Positions 1 through 7,061 of a stretch of DNA of 45,778 nucleotides are shown here, piece by piece (the first letter of the stretch is position 1; every line of letters begins with the position of its first letter). The notes under the pieces were generated by a model that was not told where the DNA came from, did no database searches, and saw nothing but the letters and a program-made list of their open reading frames with translations. Location of the stretch: positions 1-45,778 of IMG/VR virus record IMGVR_UViG_3300009151_000004. One strand, given 5' to 3'. A program made the translations under genes and the position numbers. The DNA is from a virus.

Positions 1-123
1 ACAAGCCGTTGGGCTACCAGGAAGCAGCGCAGCTGCAGGCCCTGGCCGGCGGCGTGGAACTGATCAGCCAGGAGAGCGCGGTGGAAGAGTTGCAGCGTGG
101 TGGCTTCAACCGGGCGACCAGCA
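1..123. repeat. Left copy of 123-bp terminal direct repeat
   Basis: Bases 1-123 are identical to 45656-45778. The portal reading frame continues in register across the join, so this is most simply the overlap of a circular assembly of a complete genome of about 45,655 bp. A genuine short packaged terminal repeat is possible but less likely, because it lies inside the portal gene. Confidence 0.95.
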
Positions 124-257
124 GCGTGGAGGACGAGATGAAGCGGATCATGGCGGAACGGCCCACGCTGGGGGCCCCGACGACGGGGCGGAATGACATG
201 ACCACGCTGGTGACCACACCGGTGGATCAAGCGCAGCCAACGGCGCCTGGGGCCTGA
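1..257 (+). CDS. Portal protein (DUF4055 type), C-terminal part
   Basis: This is the 3' end of the portal gene that starts at 44404 and runs over the contig join. Codons lie in register from base 3, and the stop TGA is at 255-257. The piece holds the acidic C-terminal tail, followed by a Pro/Thr/Ala-rich end. Joined, 44404-45655 plus 1-257 gives 1509 nt, exactly 503 codons including the stop. Portal proteins form the dodecameric ring at the capsid vertex through which DNA is packaged and ejected. A GGAAAGCT element follows the stop directly. Confidence 0.85.
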   Translation, partial: KPLGYQEAAQLQALAGGVELISQESAVEELQRGGFNRATSSVEDEMKRIMAERPTLGAPTTGRNDMTTLVTTPVDQAQPTAPGA

Positions 258-259
258 TC

Positions 260-275
260 GGAAAGCTAAGCCGTA
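260..275 (+). promoter_or_regulatory. Start-associated GGAAAGCT element, copy 1
   Basis: GGAAAGCTAAGCCGTA lies right after the portal stop and begins 31 nt before the ATG at 291. The longer string TGATCGGAAAGCT is shared exactly with the copy before the portal gene at 44370. Confidence 0.6.
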
Positions 276-290
276 ACCGCATGGGGAACC

Positions 291-479
291 ATGGCTGACC
301 AACTTCACGAAGCACTTGTCGAGCTGATCGGCGAATCCGAATGCGGTCTGTTTGAGGTCGTCGGTGTACTCGAAGCGGTGAAGCACGAAGTCTTGCTGGC
401 TTCCCTGGCCGACGAGGACGAGGGCGAAGAGGGCGACGAGGGCGAAGAGGGCGACGCTGAAGCCTGCGTGGTTGGTTGA
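291..479 (+). CDS. Small acidic protein between portal and gpF-like gene
   Basis: This 62-residue protein starts at ATG 291, the first start in this frame after the portal stop. It has an apparently helical N-terminal half (residues 4-40). The C-terminal half is very acidic, with a duplicated GEEGDEGEEGD run at residues 44-55. I do not recognise the family. Its place between portal and head-morphogenesis genes suggests a virion or assembly role, but this is position only. The acidic DNA run is a short in-frame repeat that could vary in length by slippage. Confidence 0.6.
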   Translation: MADQLHEALVELIGESECGLFEVVGVLEAVKHEVLLASLADEDEGEEGDEGEEGDAEACVVG

Positions 480-520
480 TGGGCGCCCCGGTCGTCACCG
501 CCATCGGCCGCCATTGACCC

Positions 521-1660
521 ATGGCCCAGGGCGACCAAATCGTCAGCAGCGTTGACAGCTACGCCGCGATCCTCGACGAGCTGGAGAGGCGGATGGTGGC
601 CAATACCACCGCCATGCTCCGCACCGCCCTGGATCGCGTGCTGGCGGACCTGAGGCGCCACTATGCGGCCTACCTGGCGGCTGTGGGCCCCTCTAACGTG
701 GACCCCGAGGGCAACACCATCAGGGCCCCCGGTGCCTACAGCTCCGCCGAGGCCACCGCCAAGTACCGGGCAATCCTGCGAGACGCTCAGCAGTTCCTGC
801 CACCGGAAGAGGTCAAGGCCTGGCAGCAGCAGTTCACCACCGACCTAGTGGAGGCCCTCGCTATTGGCGGTGAGGCTGCAGCGGCCCTGCAGACCATCGT
901 CACCGGCGCCGCCGCTCAGTTCGCTGGGGCTAATCCGCTGGCGATCAGGGCCGCCACCCAGGCCGCAACCGCGTTCATGGAAGGCGAGGCCGCCCGGTTC
1001 CGCGATCAGATCGCCCAAATTGTCAGCGAAGGGGTCGCCCGTGGATGGGGCTCCAAGAAGCTTGAGCGGCAGATTGTTGGGGCCCTCGAGGGAACAACCG
1101 ACCCTATGGGCAAGACCGCCCGCATGGGCCTCCGCCAGCGAGCTGAGGTGATCGCCCGGTCGGAACTGGCCAATGCCTACGTCAAGGGGGCCATTGATCA
1201 CAACCTGGCCGAGGGTTTCGCCTACATCCGCTGGGTCTCCGCCACTGATGAGCGGGCCTGCCGGTGGTGCCTCAGCCGTCACGGGCGCATCTTCCCTGCT
1301 GACCAAGTGGTGATCCCTGCCCACCCGCAATGCCGCTGCACACCGGTCCCGGTCAACACGACCGACATGCAGCAGGAGGATCCCGTGATCCGTGACACCT
1401 TCCTCGATGGGGAGTTCTGGCGAGGCGAGCATGAAGCCGGGGTGAAAGCCCTGGCCAAGCATGAGGGAATCAGCGAGGACAAGGCGCGGGCCCTGCTGGA
1501 GAAGGCACTGAATGCACCCACCGCCAGCGAGCGATACCTGTTCCCAGATCGCAAGCACAGTGTGCAGCCATCAACGCCGCTGGATGCGCCAACGGATGGG
1601 CGAACTTTCAGCCAGGCGATCGAAGAACTGGCGGCCAAGCGTAGAGCGGCTAGGGGGTAG
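521..1660 (+). CDS. Mu gpF-like head morphogenesis protein
   Basis: This 379-residue minor head protein starts at ATG 521. The C-terminal half shows the Mu gpF signature: an ARSELANAY helix, then SATDERACRWC, then a PAHPQCRC segment, roughly residues 210-285. These Cys/His residues are the conserved core of the family. The N-terminal 200 residues are mostly helical and Ala-rich, and a tail of about 90 residues follows the gpF core. Proteins of this type follow the portal gene and are thought to be internal head proteins needed for assembly or DNA injection. The 3' end overlaps the opposite-strand gene at 1650 by 11 nt. Confidence 0.85.
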   Translation: MAQGDQIVSSVDSYAAILDELERRMVANTTAMLRTALDRVLADLRRHYAAYLAAVGPSNVDPEGNTIRAPGAYSSAEATAKYRAILRDAQQFLPPEEVKAWQQQFTTDLVEALAIGGEAAAALQTIVTGAAAQFAGANPLAIRAATQAATAFMEGEAARFRDQIAQIVSEGVARGWGSKKLERQIVGALEGTTDPMGKTARMGLRQRAEVIARSELANAYVKGAIDHNLAEGFAYIRWVSATDERACRWCLSRHGRIFPADQVVIPAHPQCRCTPVPVNTTDMQQEDPVIRDTFLDGEFWRGEHEAGVKALAKHEGISEDKARALLEKALNAPTASERYLFPDRKHSVQPSTPLDAPTDGRTFSQAIEELAAKRRAARG

Positions 1661-2144
1661 GTGGCAGGTTTTGGGAGTAACGATCGGCCAGCCCCTGCAC
1701 CAGGGCACGAACGCGGTCATGGAGATCAGCGGAAGGGCCATCGCTAGGGGGATCCGCTGGGGTGACTGGCGCGCTGCGCTGGTTCCAGGTGGTGGCGGCT
1801 TCTGACCGTGCGAATTCTTCCCCCTGTTTTGGGTCGTAATCAATGTGTGGGCCAGTGGCCTGGCATTTGTGACAACGAATATAAAAATAACCCCATTCAT
1901 CAGGCGCTTGATCAAAAAGCTCAACATCAATGCTCCCGCAGAATGGGCAAGGCGCAAGGGTTGGGGTGGTCATGGTGGTGGTATTGCTAACCAAGCTCAC
2001 AACATAGGACCCATTTAGACCCTCGTGAGGAAACTTAAGTCTTTGCAATACAATCTTTTCACCTGGAAGTGGCGTTCGTCGTGCAAGTAGCACCCACGTC
2101 CCATCCTCAAGCTGTAGGGGGGCTCGAAAGTCGGGATCAGTCAT
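1650..2144 (-). CDS. Lar-like zinc-ribbon protein (restriction alleviation family)
   Basis: This 164-residue protein is on the minus strand. Residues 64-110 carry APCPFCG (Cys66, Cys69), an aromatic stretch GYFYIRCHKC (Cys91, Cys94) and a C-terminal Ala/Trp helix. That is the layout of Lar-type restriction alleviation proteins, which reduce host type I restriction of unmodified phage DNA. The chosen start (ATG complement at 2144) keeps an extra N-terminal domain of about 55 residues. An internal ATG at 1973 would give a typical Lar-length protein. The gene is antisense to the late operon and diverges from 2279. The function is inferred from the motif only. Confidence 0.65.
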   Translation of the reverse strand: MTDPDFRAPLQLEDGTWVLLARRTPLPGEKIVLQRLKFPHEGLNGSYVVSLVSNTTTMTTPTLAPCPFCGSIDVELFDQAPDEWGYFYIRCHKCQATGPHIDYDPKQGEEFARSEAATTWNQRSAPVTPADPPSDGPSADLHDRVRALVQGLADRYSQNLPPTP

Positions 2145-2216
2145 GGTCTTCCCGTGGTGGTGGTGAAAAAATGCCGGAGGCGCGAGCCCCACTCCCATAG
2201 GAACCCCCGGCCCTCA

Positions 2217-2243
2217 GATCCTAAGCCGTTGCAGTTTCCAAAG
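2217..2243 (-). promoter_or_regulatory. Divergent-region element B, copy 1
   Basis: CCTAAGCCGTTGCAGTTTCC with flanks lies between the divergent starts at 2144 (minus) and 2279 (plus). Read on the minus strand it ends in CGGCTTAGGAT, which also occurs as TGGCTTAGGAT before the small terminase gene (40910-40920). Confidence 0.5.
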
Positions 2244-2278
2244 CCAGCACGGCAAACTGGGAAAACGAAACGCTGCCG

Positions 2279-2467
2279 ATGCCCCCCGATCTCCGAGCGT
2301 TTCTGACTCTCCACGCCACCGTCAGTGCCCGCGACGAAGAGGCCACCCGCCAGGTTCTCCGCGACGTGGCCCTGACCATGGAGCGCCGCACCGCCCACAA
2401 GGTCGTTGGGATGCTGGAGCGTTCCATCAGCATCGGCGCCCGGGTCTGGCTGCAGAAGTTGGCCTGA
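2279..2467 (+). CDS. Hypothetical 62-residue protein upstream of HNH gene
   Basis: ATG 2279 to TGA 2467, directly abutting the HNH start. The protein is largely alpha-helical and charged (residues 14-60), with many Arg residues and no Cys. I do not recognise it. Tight coupling to the HNH endonuclease and the shared divergent promoter region with element B suggest the two are co-expressed as a small accessory cassette inserted among head genes. Confidence 0.55.
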   Translation: MPPDLRAFLTLHATVSARDEEATRQVLRDVALTMERRTAHKVVGMLERSISIGARVWLQKLA

Positions 2468-2800
2468 ATGGGCCACCGAATTGAGGGGTCGGAGCTGATC
2501 CCCAAGCGGGCCACCAAGGCGAGCTTCAGGCGCGAGATCATCAATGCCTGGGATGGGTGCTGCGCCTACTGCGGGTGCCAGCCCGAGAAGGTGACGCTGG
2601 ACCATGTGGTGCCCAAGGCTCGGGGCGGGACCACGGAGCGGGCCAACCTAGTGCCGGCCTGCGCGGGCTGCAACGGGGCCAAAAACCACTGTGATGTCTG
2701 GGCCTGGTATCGCCTACAGCCGTTCTTCTGCGCCGGCAGGGAGGCCAGGATCAGGGACTGGCTGGCCCCCATCACTTCATCTTCTTGCGGCCACCCTTAG
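2468..2800 (+). CDS. HNH endonuclease
   Basis: This 110-residue protein begins at ATG 2468 immediately after the previous stop. It shows a zinc-bound HNH fold: CAYC (Cys32, Cys35), LDHVVPKARGG (Asp45-His46), an Asn at residue 60 and CAGC (Cys65, Cys68) followed by NGAKN. HNH proteins near terminase and portal genes assist cohesive-end DNA packaging in several phages. Here the gene is after the gpF-like gene, so it could equally be a free-standing homing-type nuclease. Its last 29 nt overlap the opposite-strand gene ending at 2772. Confidence 0.85.
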   Translation: MGHRIEGSELIPKRATKASFRREIINAWDGCCAYCGCQPEKVTLDHVVPKARGGTTERANLVPACAGCNGAKNHCDVWAWYRLQPFFCAGREARIRDWLAPITSSSCGHP

Positions 2801-2942
2801 ACGCCTTGGCCTTGACCGAGAGACCAATGGCGATCGCCTGCTTCTGACTCTTGACCACGGGGCCCTTTTTGGTGCCGCTGTTCAGGGTGCCGGCCTTCCA
2901 CTCCTTCATGATCTTGCCCATGGCCTTGGCGCCCTTGGTCAT
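2772..2942 (-). CDS. Small basic protein, DUF6496-like
   Basis: This 56-residue Lys-rich protein is on the minus strand. It contains the pattern MKEWKAGTLNSGTKKGP, then KSQKQAIAIGLS and a Lys-rich tail. This closely matches the small DUF6496-type proteins (short basic proteins of unknown role found in many bacteria). The start is uncertain. ATG at 2942 is conservative, a GTG further upstream adds about 10 basic residues, and ATG at 3017 would overlap the divergent gene at 3016. It overlaps the HNH gene tail-to-tail. It may bind nucleic acid, judging only by charge. Confidence 0.65.
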   Translation of the reverse strand: MTKGAKAMGKIMKEWKAGTLNSGTKKGPVVKSQKQAIAIGLSVKAKASKGGRKKMK

Positions 2943-2987
2943 CTTCGCTTTGGCCACGGGAGCACCGATCACTGATGAATGTTTCCA

Positions 2988-3000
2988 GGAAACCTGAGCC
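2988..3000 (+). promoter_or_regulatory. Start-associated GGAAA element, variant copy
   Basis: GGAAACCTGAGCC differs from the main form GGAAAGCTGAGCC at one base and begins 28 nt before ATG 3016. It overlaps a palindrome GTTTCCAGGAAAC (2981-2993). Confidence 0.5.
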
Positions 3001-3015
3001 AGATCGTGCGGCGCC

Positions 3016-3510
3016 ATGGCCATCCCCACCCTGAACAGCTTGTGGCGCACCACCACCAAGAATGACCGCGAGCTGATCCGGGGCTATGCCGGCTGGCCCC
3101 TGTCGGTGAGCAACCTGACGGAGCTGACGGCGATCCTCAACCGGGTGGCGATCACCTCCACCGCTGCTGTTGTGCAGGTGCAGAAATGGATCGACGAAAT
3201 CGAGAACTTGGAGAGCGACTACGCCGACCAGGTGGAGAGCGGGACCGCGCATCTGGGCAATGCAGCGAGCTACGAAGGCCCCGCCCCAGGCACGACCTTG
3301 ACCCGCGACGACATCAAGCGCAAGGCGGATGTTCTGGAGTGGGACACCAGCCTGCTTCAGGTGAAATACCAATCGGGCGGCGCTGGTGGGACGGCAGGCG
3401 CCGTGCTCGGCGGTCGTTTGGCCGACTTGAAAGGCCGAATTTTCCAGACCCTGGGGATTCAGCCGGTCGTCGCCGGCAGCAGCGGCATGGCCCAGTTGAT
3501 TCGCAGCTGA
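3016..3510 (+). CDS. Putative head-tail connector region protein
   Basis: This 164-residue protein starts at ATG 3016. It has a helical N-terminal two-thirds, with a long predicted helix around residues 48-75, and a Gly-rich loop near residues 120-135. I do not recognise the family. It is the first gene of a tight run (3016, 3515, 3993) placed between head and tail genes, where adaptor, stopper and tail-completion proteins usually sit. A connector role is therefore plausible, but only from position. Confidence 0.6.
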   Translation: MAIPTLNSLWRTTTKNDRELIRGYAGWPLSVSNLTELTAILNRVAITSTAAVVQVQKWIDEIENLESDYADQVESGTAHLGNAASYEGPAPGTTLTRDDIKRKADVLEWDTSLLQVKYQSGGAGGTAGAVLGGRLADLKGRIFQTLGIQPVVAGSSGMAQLIRS

Positions 3511-3514
3511 GCTG

Positions 3515-3988
3515 ATGGCCACCGACTTCTCCCCCTACGCCAATCTGCGGATGCTCTGGACACCGCCTGGCACCATCACCACCTTCCGCGAGGGGGTGCC
3601 GGCAGCCGGCCCTGCCGTGGTGGTCGAGGCCTTCGCCAAGAGCCAGGGCCGCAGTGAGCAGGACCTGCCTGGTGTCAAGGCTGGGTCGCTGATCCTGGAG
3701 GGCTACATCACCCGCTGGGCCCTGCTGGGCAATGCAAGCTGGCTGGTGGCCGGCGCTTCACTGAGCTGGACTGAGACCGGCTACCGCCCCGTTGGGATGC
3801 TCCCTGGCGCCGAAGGTAAGGCCGTGCTCACCGACCTGACGGTGCTGCCGACCCTGGCCGATGGCGCGGAACAGGGTCAGCTCCGCATCCTCGAACTGGG
3901 CCAGCCGTTTGGTGTTGGTGGCATCGGGGCGGAACTACGCGAGGCCCTGGGTGACAAGTTCCGGGCGGCCCTTTCCACCGCGATCTGA
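3515..3988 (+). CDS. Putative head-tail connector region protein
   Basis: This 157-residue protein starts 4 nt after the previous stop, indicating translational coupling. The sequence is mainly beta-type with many Gly/Pro/Val turns, as expected for a small barrel, and a short helix near the end. I do not recognise the family. A stopper or head-closure role would fit the gene order and predicted fold, but nothing diagnostic is visible. Confidence 0.6.
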   Translation: MATDFSPYANLRMLWTPPGTITTFREGVPAAGPAVVVEAFAKSQGRSEQDLPGVKAGSLILEGYITRWALLGNASWLVAGASLSWTETGYRPVGMLPGAEGKAVLTDLTVLPTLADGAEQGQLRILELGQPFGVGGIGAELREALGDKFRAALSTAI

Positions 3989-3992
3989 TCCC

Positions 3993-4475
3993 ATGAGCAT
4001 CAAAGTTGAGACCACGGTGAGCGGCCCTGGGCCTGGGGAGGTGAACCAGATGCTGGCCCGGATCGTGGGCGAGGAGTTTGTTCAGTTGATCGATCGCTAT
4101 CAGGCCTCGTTCAACGCACAGGCATGGGAATGGCCACGAGAAACCAAGCGTTACATGGGAAGGAGTCGCGGCAAATCGGGAAAAGCAAGGCGAAGCTTTG
4201 TGGTAGTCGGCAGCCCCCGCAATATCAAAGACCGAGGAACCTTGCTTCAGTCGTTTCACTATTCCAACCCCAATCCTTTTGTCCTGGAGGCCCGCTGGAG
4301 CGCCAACTACGCCACCGCCGTTCACGAAGGGGCCCGGCTGCGCAACGGCACCATCCTTCCTGCCAGGCCCTGGACCGATGCGGTCAGTGGTGCGGTGCAG
4401 GCTCCGGGGATCCCTGCCTATCCGCTGGGTGAGAAGCTGCGCCAGCGGATCCTGGAGGCCGTGGCGGGAACCTGA
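3993..4475 (+). CDS. Putative neck/tail completion protein (HK97 gp10-like)
   Basis: ATG 3993, four nt after the previous stop, gives 160 residues. An upstream in-frame extension exists but would overlap the previous gene. The C-terminal half reads AVHEGARLRNGTILPARPWTDAV, resembling the 'G-T-x-x-x-x-A-R-P-W/F' ending of HK97 gp10-type tail-completion proteins. The middle is basic (residues 50-75). Such proteins join the neck to the tail tube. The assignment rests on this weak motif plus gene order. Confidence 0.55.
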   Translation: MSIKVETTVSGPGPGEVNQMLARIVGEEFVQLIDRYQASFNAQAWEWPRETKRYMGRSRGKSGKARRSFVVVGSPRNIKDRGTLLQSFHYSNPNPFVLEARWSANYATAVHEGARLRNGTILPARPWTDAVSGAVQAPGIPAYPLGEKLRQRILEAVAGT

Positions 4476-4478
4476 GCC

Positions 4479-4493
4479 GGAAAGCTAAGCCGT
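4479..4493 (+). promoter_or_regulatory. Start-associated GGAAAGCT element, copy 2
   Basis: GGAAAGCTAAGCCGTT begins 3 nt after the preceding stop and 31 nt before GTG 4510. Confidence 0.6.
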
Positions 4494-4509
4494 TCGGTCA
4501 GGCTGACCC

Positions 4510-5217
4510 GTGCCCCTTCCCTTCGTCACTGCCCCTGAAGTCAAGGTCGAGGACGTGGGCGACGCCAGCACGGGCATCCTCCAGTTCCCGGTCTTCGGCT
4601 CTCTCCTGGCCGGGGAGCGGATCATGATCGATCAGGTCAATTACCAGTCCACGGTGACGGAGCAGACCCACCGGCTGGCTCAGATCATCCGCGAGGTGGA
4701 TGCCCTACCGGAGCCGACCGCCAATCTGGTGGCCGCCCGCCTGATGGCCCGGCACATCGGCATCCCCGTGGTGCTGGAGCCCCTGGAGGACGCCATCCGC
4801 CTGCGGGAGCACCGGCTGATCAGGGACATCGATGCCCGCCTGTCAGCCCAGAACCAGGCGCAGGTAACGCGGCTTGTCACCGCAGCGATCGTCTACCGCC
4901 TGGGGAAGGTGGACCCCTCCTGTGCAGCCTGGACCGATGAGGACACCGCCGGTCTGACCGAGGGCCTCCGCGATGCCATCTATGCCTTCATGCTGCGGGA
5001 GCAGCGGGGCGGCGGGGCCCCAGTTGACCCCGATACCGTGCTTCAGGCAATGGCCGACAGCCTGGGAAAGCCGGACCTGCCCAAACCGACTGGGGTGCCA
5101 TCTTCTGGCGGCTCAATGACCTCTGGCCCCACAACCCCGCCTTCACCCGCGAGCGATTCGCCTGGTGCCCTGAAACCTTCATCTGGGAAGCCCTCGAAGA
5201 AGGCGCCCGCCTCCTGA
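4510..5217 (+). CDS. Tail assembly chaperone, short form (gpG-like)
   Basis: GTG 4510 to TGA 5217 gives 235 residues. The body (residues 1-185) is a mixed, mostly helical domain. From residue 187 on, the zero-frame tail is low-complexity Pro/Ser/Thr/Lys and is probably only the unshifted end. A lambda-type slippery heptamer lies at 5064-5070 in the correct register, so a fraction of ribosomes should produce the long form ending at 5825. In lambda-like phages the G and GT products bind the tape measure and recruit tube subunits. Here the pair precedes the tube gene, whereas in lambda it follows it. Confidence 0.75.
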   Translation: MPLPFVTAPEVKVEDVGDASTGILQFPVFGSLLAGERIMIDQVNYQSTVTEQTHRLAQIIREVDALPEPTANLVAARLMARHIGIPVVLEPLEDAIRLREHRLIRDIDARLSAQNQAQVTRLVTAAIVYRLGKVDPSCAAWTDEDTAGLTEGLRDAIYAFMLREQRGGGAPVDPDTVLQAMADSLGKPDLPKPTGVPSSGGSMTSGPTTPPSPASDSPGALKPSSGKPSKKAPAS

Positions 5218-5825
5218 GGGAACGGCAGCACGCGGCAGAGTTGCCGATCGCCAACCTGCACGCCTGGTACGCCAACGCACACCGGGACACCGAGAAGCGG
5301 CCCGAACCATTCACTGAGGAGGACTTCTGCCGATCCCTGCCACCCAAGGCGGGCGGGGGAGCGCCTACCGGCCCGCCTGCGGAGGCCGGCGCTGCGATGC
5401 TGGCCCTCTGCGAGCAACGCCAGGCGCCAGGTTTTGCCATGGCCTTCTATGACGCCCTGGCCACTGCCGGGGAGGGGGCACCCGCGCCCACACCGCTGGC
5501 CCTTCTGGCTGATGACGCTCTGCTGCTGGCCCCGATCGAGCACCAGGACGGTTGGCGCGGTCTGCTGCTGGCTGAGGACACCGCCGCCGGCCAGGTGCGG
5601 GCCTTCAGGTTGGCGGATGATCCGGGGCGGGTGGTGACGTTGCTTGTCCCATCCGCTCCCGATGCTGCAGCGCCAGCATGGGCGGCGGAAGGCGCATGGC
5701 TGCCCACCGCTCGATCTCCCGATAGCACTGATCTACCTGATGAGCCGCTACTTCCCAGTGCTCGAAATAGCCCAGCGACCACCGGCGACCCTGCCACCAC
5801 ACCCGAGCCTGATAGGGCTTGTTGA
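4510..5825 (+). CDS. Tail assembly chaperone, frameshifted long form (gpGT-like)
   Basis: A -1 slip at G_GGA_AAG (5064-5070) moves ribosomes into the frame that ends at 5825, giving about 438 residues. The shifted frame is clearly protein-like from the slip point on: TDWGAIFWRLNDLWPHNP, then WCPETFIWEALEEGARLL, then TEEDFCRSLPP. There is no independent start before 5241, so it needs the frameshift. After about 5640 the sequence becomes low-complexity and overlaps the opposite-strand AP2-like gene. This matches the T extension of tail chaperones that contacts the tape measure protein. Confidence 0.75.
5064..5070 (+). promoter_or_regulatory. Programmed -1 ribosomal frameshift site
   Basis: The heptamer G_GGA_AAG is in zero-frame register with the 4510 gene. 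This is the same heptamer used by phage lambda between G and T. A short GC-rich stretch follows, but no clear pseudoknot could be assigned by eye. Confidence 0.8.
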
Positions 5826-5868
5826 CGGCATGGGGGCAGTAACAGACGCCGCGAGGAAGGGAGGCCAT
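5605..5868 (-). CDS. Small AP2-like DNA-binding protein
   Basis: This 87-residue minus-strand protein starts at ATG complement 5868. Residues 19-57 read YQARVWWQGRRWSLGYFE followed by an Ala/Tyr helix. This is the three-strand plus helix pattern of AP2 domains, as found attached to phage homing nucleases. No HNH or other nuclease domain is present, so it would be a free-standing DNA binder. A GGAAAGCT element precedes it on its own strand. Its 3' two-thirds lie antisense to the frameshifted end of the tail chaperone gene. The AP2 reading is from sequence pattern only. Confidence 0.55.
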   Translation of the reverse strand: MASLPRGVCYCPHAVNKPYQARVWWQGRRWSLGYFEHWEVAAHQVDQCYREIERWAAMRLPPPMLALQHRERMGQATSPPAPDHPPT

Positions 5869-5873
5869 GCCTG

Positions 5874-5881
5874 AGCTTTCC
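5874..5881 (-). promoter_or_regulatory. Start-associated GGAAAGCT element, minus-strand copy
   Basis: GGAAAGCTCAGGCATG on the minus strand places the element 13 nt before the AP2-like start. It nearly repeats the 7049 copy GGAAAGCTGAGGCATG, so the element follows gene orientation. Confidence 0.6.
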
Positions 5882-5898
5882 CCCTAAGCCACTGGCGG

Positions 5899-5908
5899 GG
5901 CTTAAGCC
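5899..5908. promoter_or_regulatory. Palindrome in divergent region
   Basis: GGCTTAAGCC, a perfect 10-bp palindrome, lies between the AP2-like gene (minus) and the tail tube gene (plus). A related CCCCCTAAGCC occurs at 5880-5890. It could be an operator. Confidence 0.35.
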
Positions 5909-5953
5909 ACGGGGAAACCTGCCGGGTAACGCACCGGCCAGGCCGGAACAATC

Positions 5954-6787
5954 ATGGCCCAAACATGGGAGCAGGCTTACGGGTTCAGGTTCTACTTTGT
6001 GCCGATGAAGTCGGCGTCGGTGGACCTGACCCAGGTGGCACTGGGTGGCCTGGGCTCCGGCAAGTTCATTGACAACACCACCGTTCAAAGCGCCACCGCC
6101 AAGGTCATCACCGCCGGCACTGGTGACACCTTCGCCCTTGGTGTTGGCGCTGTCTCTGTCACCAATGCGGCCCTAGCCTCCAACGTGGCGACCTTGACCT
6201 TTGCGGCGGCTCATGGCATCACCGTTGGCAAGCGCATCGCGGTGAAGGATCTGCCGTCGCCCTTCACCAGCCTCAATGGGTCGTTCGTGGTCACGGCTGT
6301 CACCACCGTCAGCCCCTTCACGCTGAGTTACGCCCTGACTAGCTCCAACATCACCACGGCGGCGGTCTCCGCCGGTTCCGTTGCCCCCAGCCTGCTGCTG
6401 GATGGCACCGATCCCCCGTTCCGCCTGCTGGGGCTGATGAACATCCAGCCCAGCAACAGCACCAAGAAGGAGTCCGTGGTCATCTATGACGACGAGGCCG
6501 GCAGCTATGACACCCCGATTGCAACCGGGAAGTCAAAGGAATGGAGCCTGGAAGGTGCGATGAACTACTCGGACACCGCCTGGCGTGCCATGCGGTTCTG
6601 CGAAGAGTTCAACGTGGTTGAGAAACTGATGGTGAAATACGCCGTCATTGGGCCAAACAACGGCAAGCAGGTTGAGTATGGCTTTGGGTTTTTCGAGAAC
6701 TACCAGCCTGACCAAAATGCCGGTGGGGTGATCAAGTACAAGGTGAGCATGGCCGGTTACGGCAAGGTGGGCCTTGATCTGCTCTGA
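5954..6787 (+). CDS. Major tail (tube) protein with inserted beta domain
   Basis: This 277-residue protein starts at ATG 5954. The N-terminal and C-terminal parts (about 1-50 and 145-277) have the beta-rich character of tube subunits, ending in KYKVSMAGYGKVG. Residues 67-142 form an inserted module with the pattern NVATLTFAAAHGITVG, NGSFVVTAV and FTLSYALTSSNITT. The same module recurs in the capsid-region protein at 18466 (residues 138-208), indicating a shared surface domain. It is called a tube protein from its place between chaperone and terminator/tape measure genes and from its size. Confidence 0.7.
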   Translation: MAQTWEQAYGFRFYFVPMKSASVDLTQVALGGLGSGKFIDNTTVQSATAKVITAGTGDTFALGVGAVSVTNAALASNVATLTFAAAHGITVGKRIAVKDLPSPFTSLNGSFVVTAVTTVSPFTLSYALTSSNITTAAVSAGSVAPSLLLDGTDPPFRLLGLMNIQPSNSTKKESVVIYDDEAGSYDTPIATGKSKEWSLEGAMNYSDTAWRAMRFCEEFNVVEKLMVKYAVIGPNNGKQVEYGFGFFENYQPDQNAGGVIKYKVSMAGYGKVGLDLL

Positions 6788-6811
6788 TCGGCGTTCTTGA
6801 CTGGCCGCAAC

Positions 6812-6826
6812 AGAAAGCTGCGATGT
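6812..6826 (+). promoter_or_regulatory. Start-associated element, degenerate copy
   Basis: AGAAAGCTGCGATG retains the AAAGCT core and begins 31 nt before ATG 6843. It is weaker than the other copies. Confidence 0.4.
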
Positions 6827-6842
6827 CTTCGCACTGACTCCC

Positions 6843-7025
6843 ATGTCACCTGTTGTTATCACCGCCCCAGTCGCCCGACCGCAGCAGACAGGACGCCTCT
6901 CCCTGCGGTTGCCGGAAGCCCAGCTGCAGCAACTGGAAGCCGTCGCCACAAAGCACGGTGTCCCCCGCTGCGACGTCGCCCGCGATCTGCTTGCCCAGGC
7001 CCTCGCTGCGCTTGAGGTGGCCTGA
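6843..7025 (+). CDS. Ribbon-helix-helix DNA-binding protein
   Basis: This 60-residue protein starts at ATG 6843. Residues 18-58 read RLSLRLPEAQLQQLEAVA followed by a second helix ending in LLAQALAAL. That is the beta strand plus two helices of CopG/Arc-type RHH proteins, which dimerise and bind operators. Its position inside the tail operon, between tube and terminator genes, is unusual for a regulator. It could be a late-gene autoregulator or an antitoxin-like remnant. A different reading frame starting at 6797 is a shadow. Confidence 0.7.
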   Translation: MSPVVITAPVARPQQTGRLSLRLPEAQLQQLEAVATKHGVPRCDVARDLLAQALAALEVA

Positions 7026-7048
7026 CACCGAGCTCGGCCCGCCCGCCG

Positions 7049-7061
7049 GGAAAGCTGAGGC
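7049..7061 (+). promoter_or_regulatory. Start-associated GGAAAGCT element, copy 4
   Basis: GGAAAGCTGAGGC abuts ATG 7062, a spacing of 13 nt from the first base. The same short spacing is seen for the minus-strand copy at 5881. Confidence 0.6.

Noticed and set aside
845-1558. Long minus-strand frame opposite the gpF-like gene
   Set aside because: A shadow of the GC-rich plus-strand gene, with no motif and low-complexity sequence. The plus frame has the conserved gpF residues.
1512-1990. Plus-strand frames opposite the Lar-like gene
   Set aside because: The minus-strand frame contains four ordered zinc-ligand Cys residues, and the plus frames show no motif.
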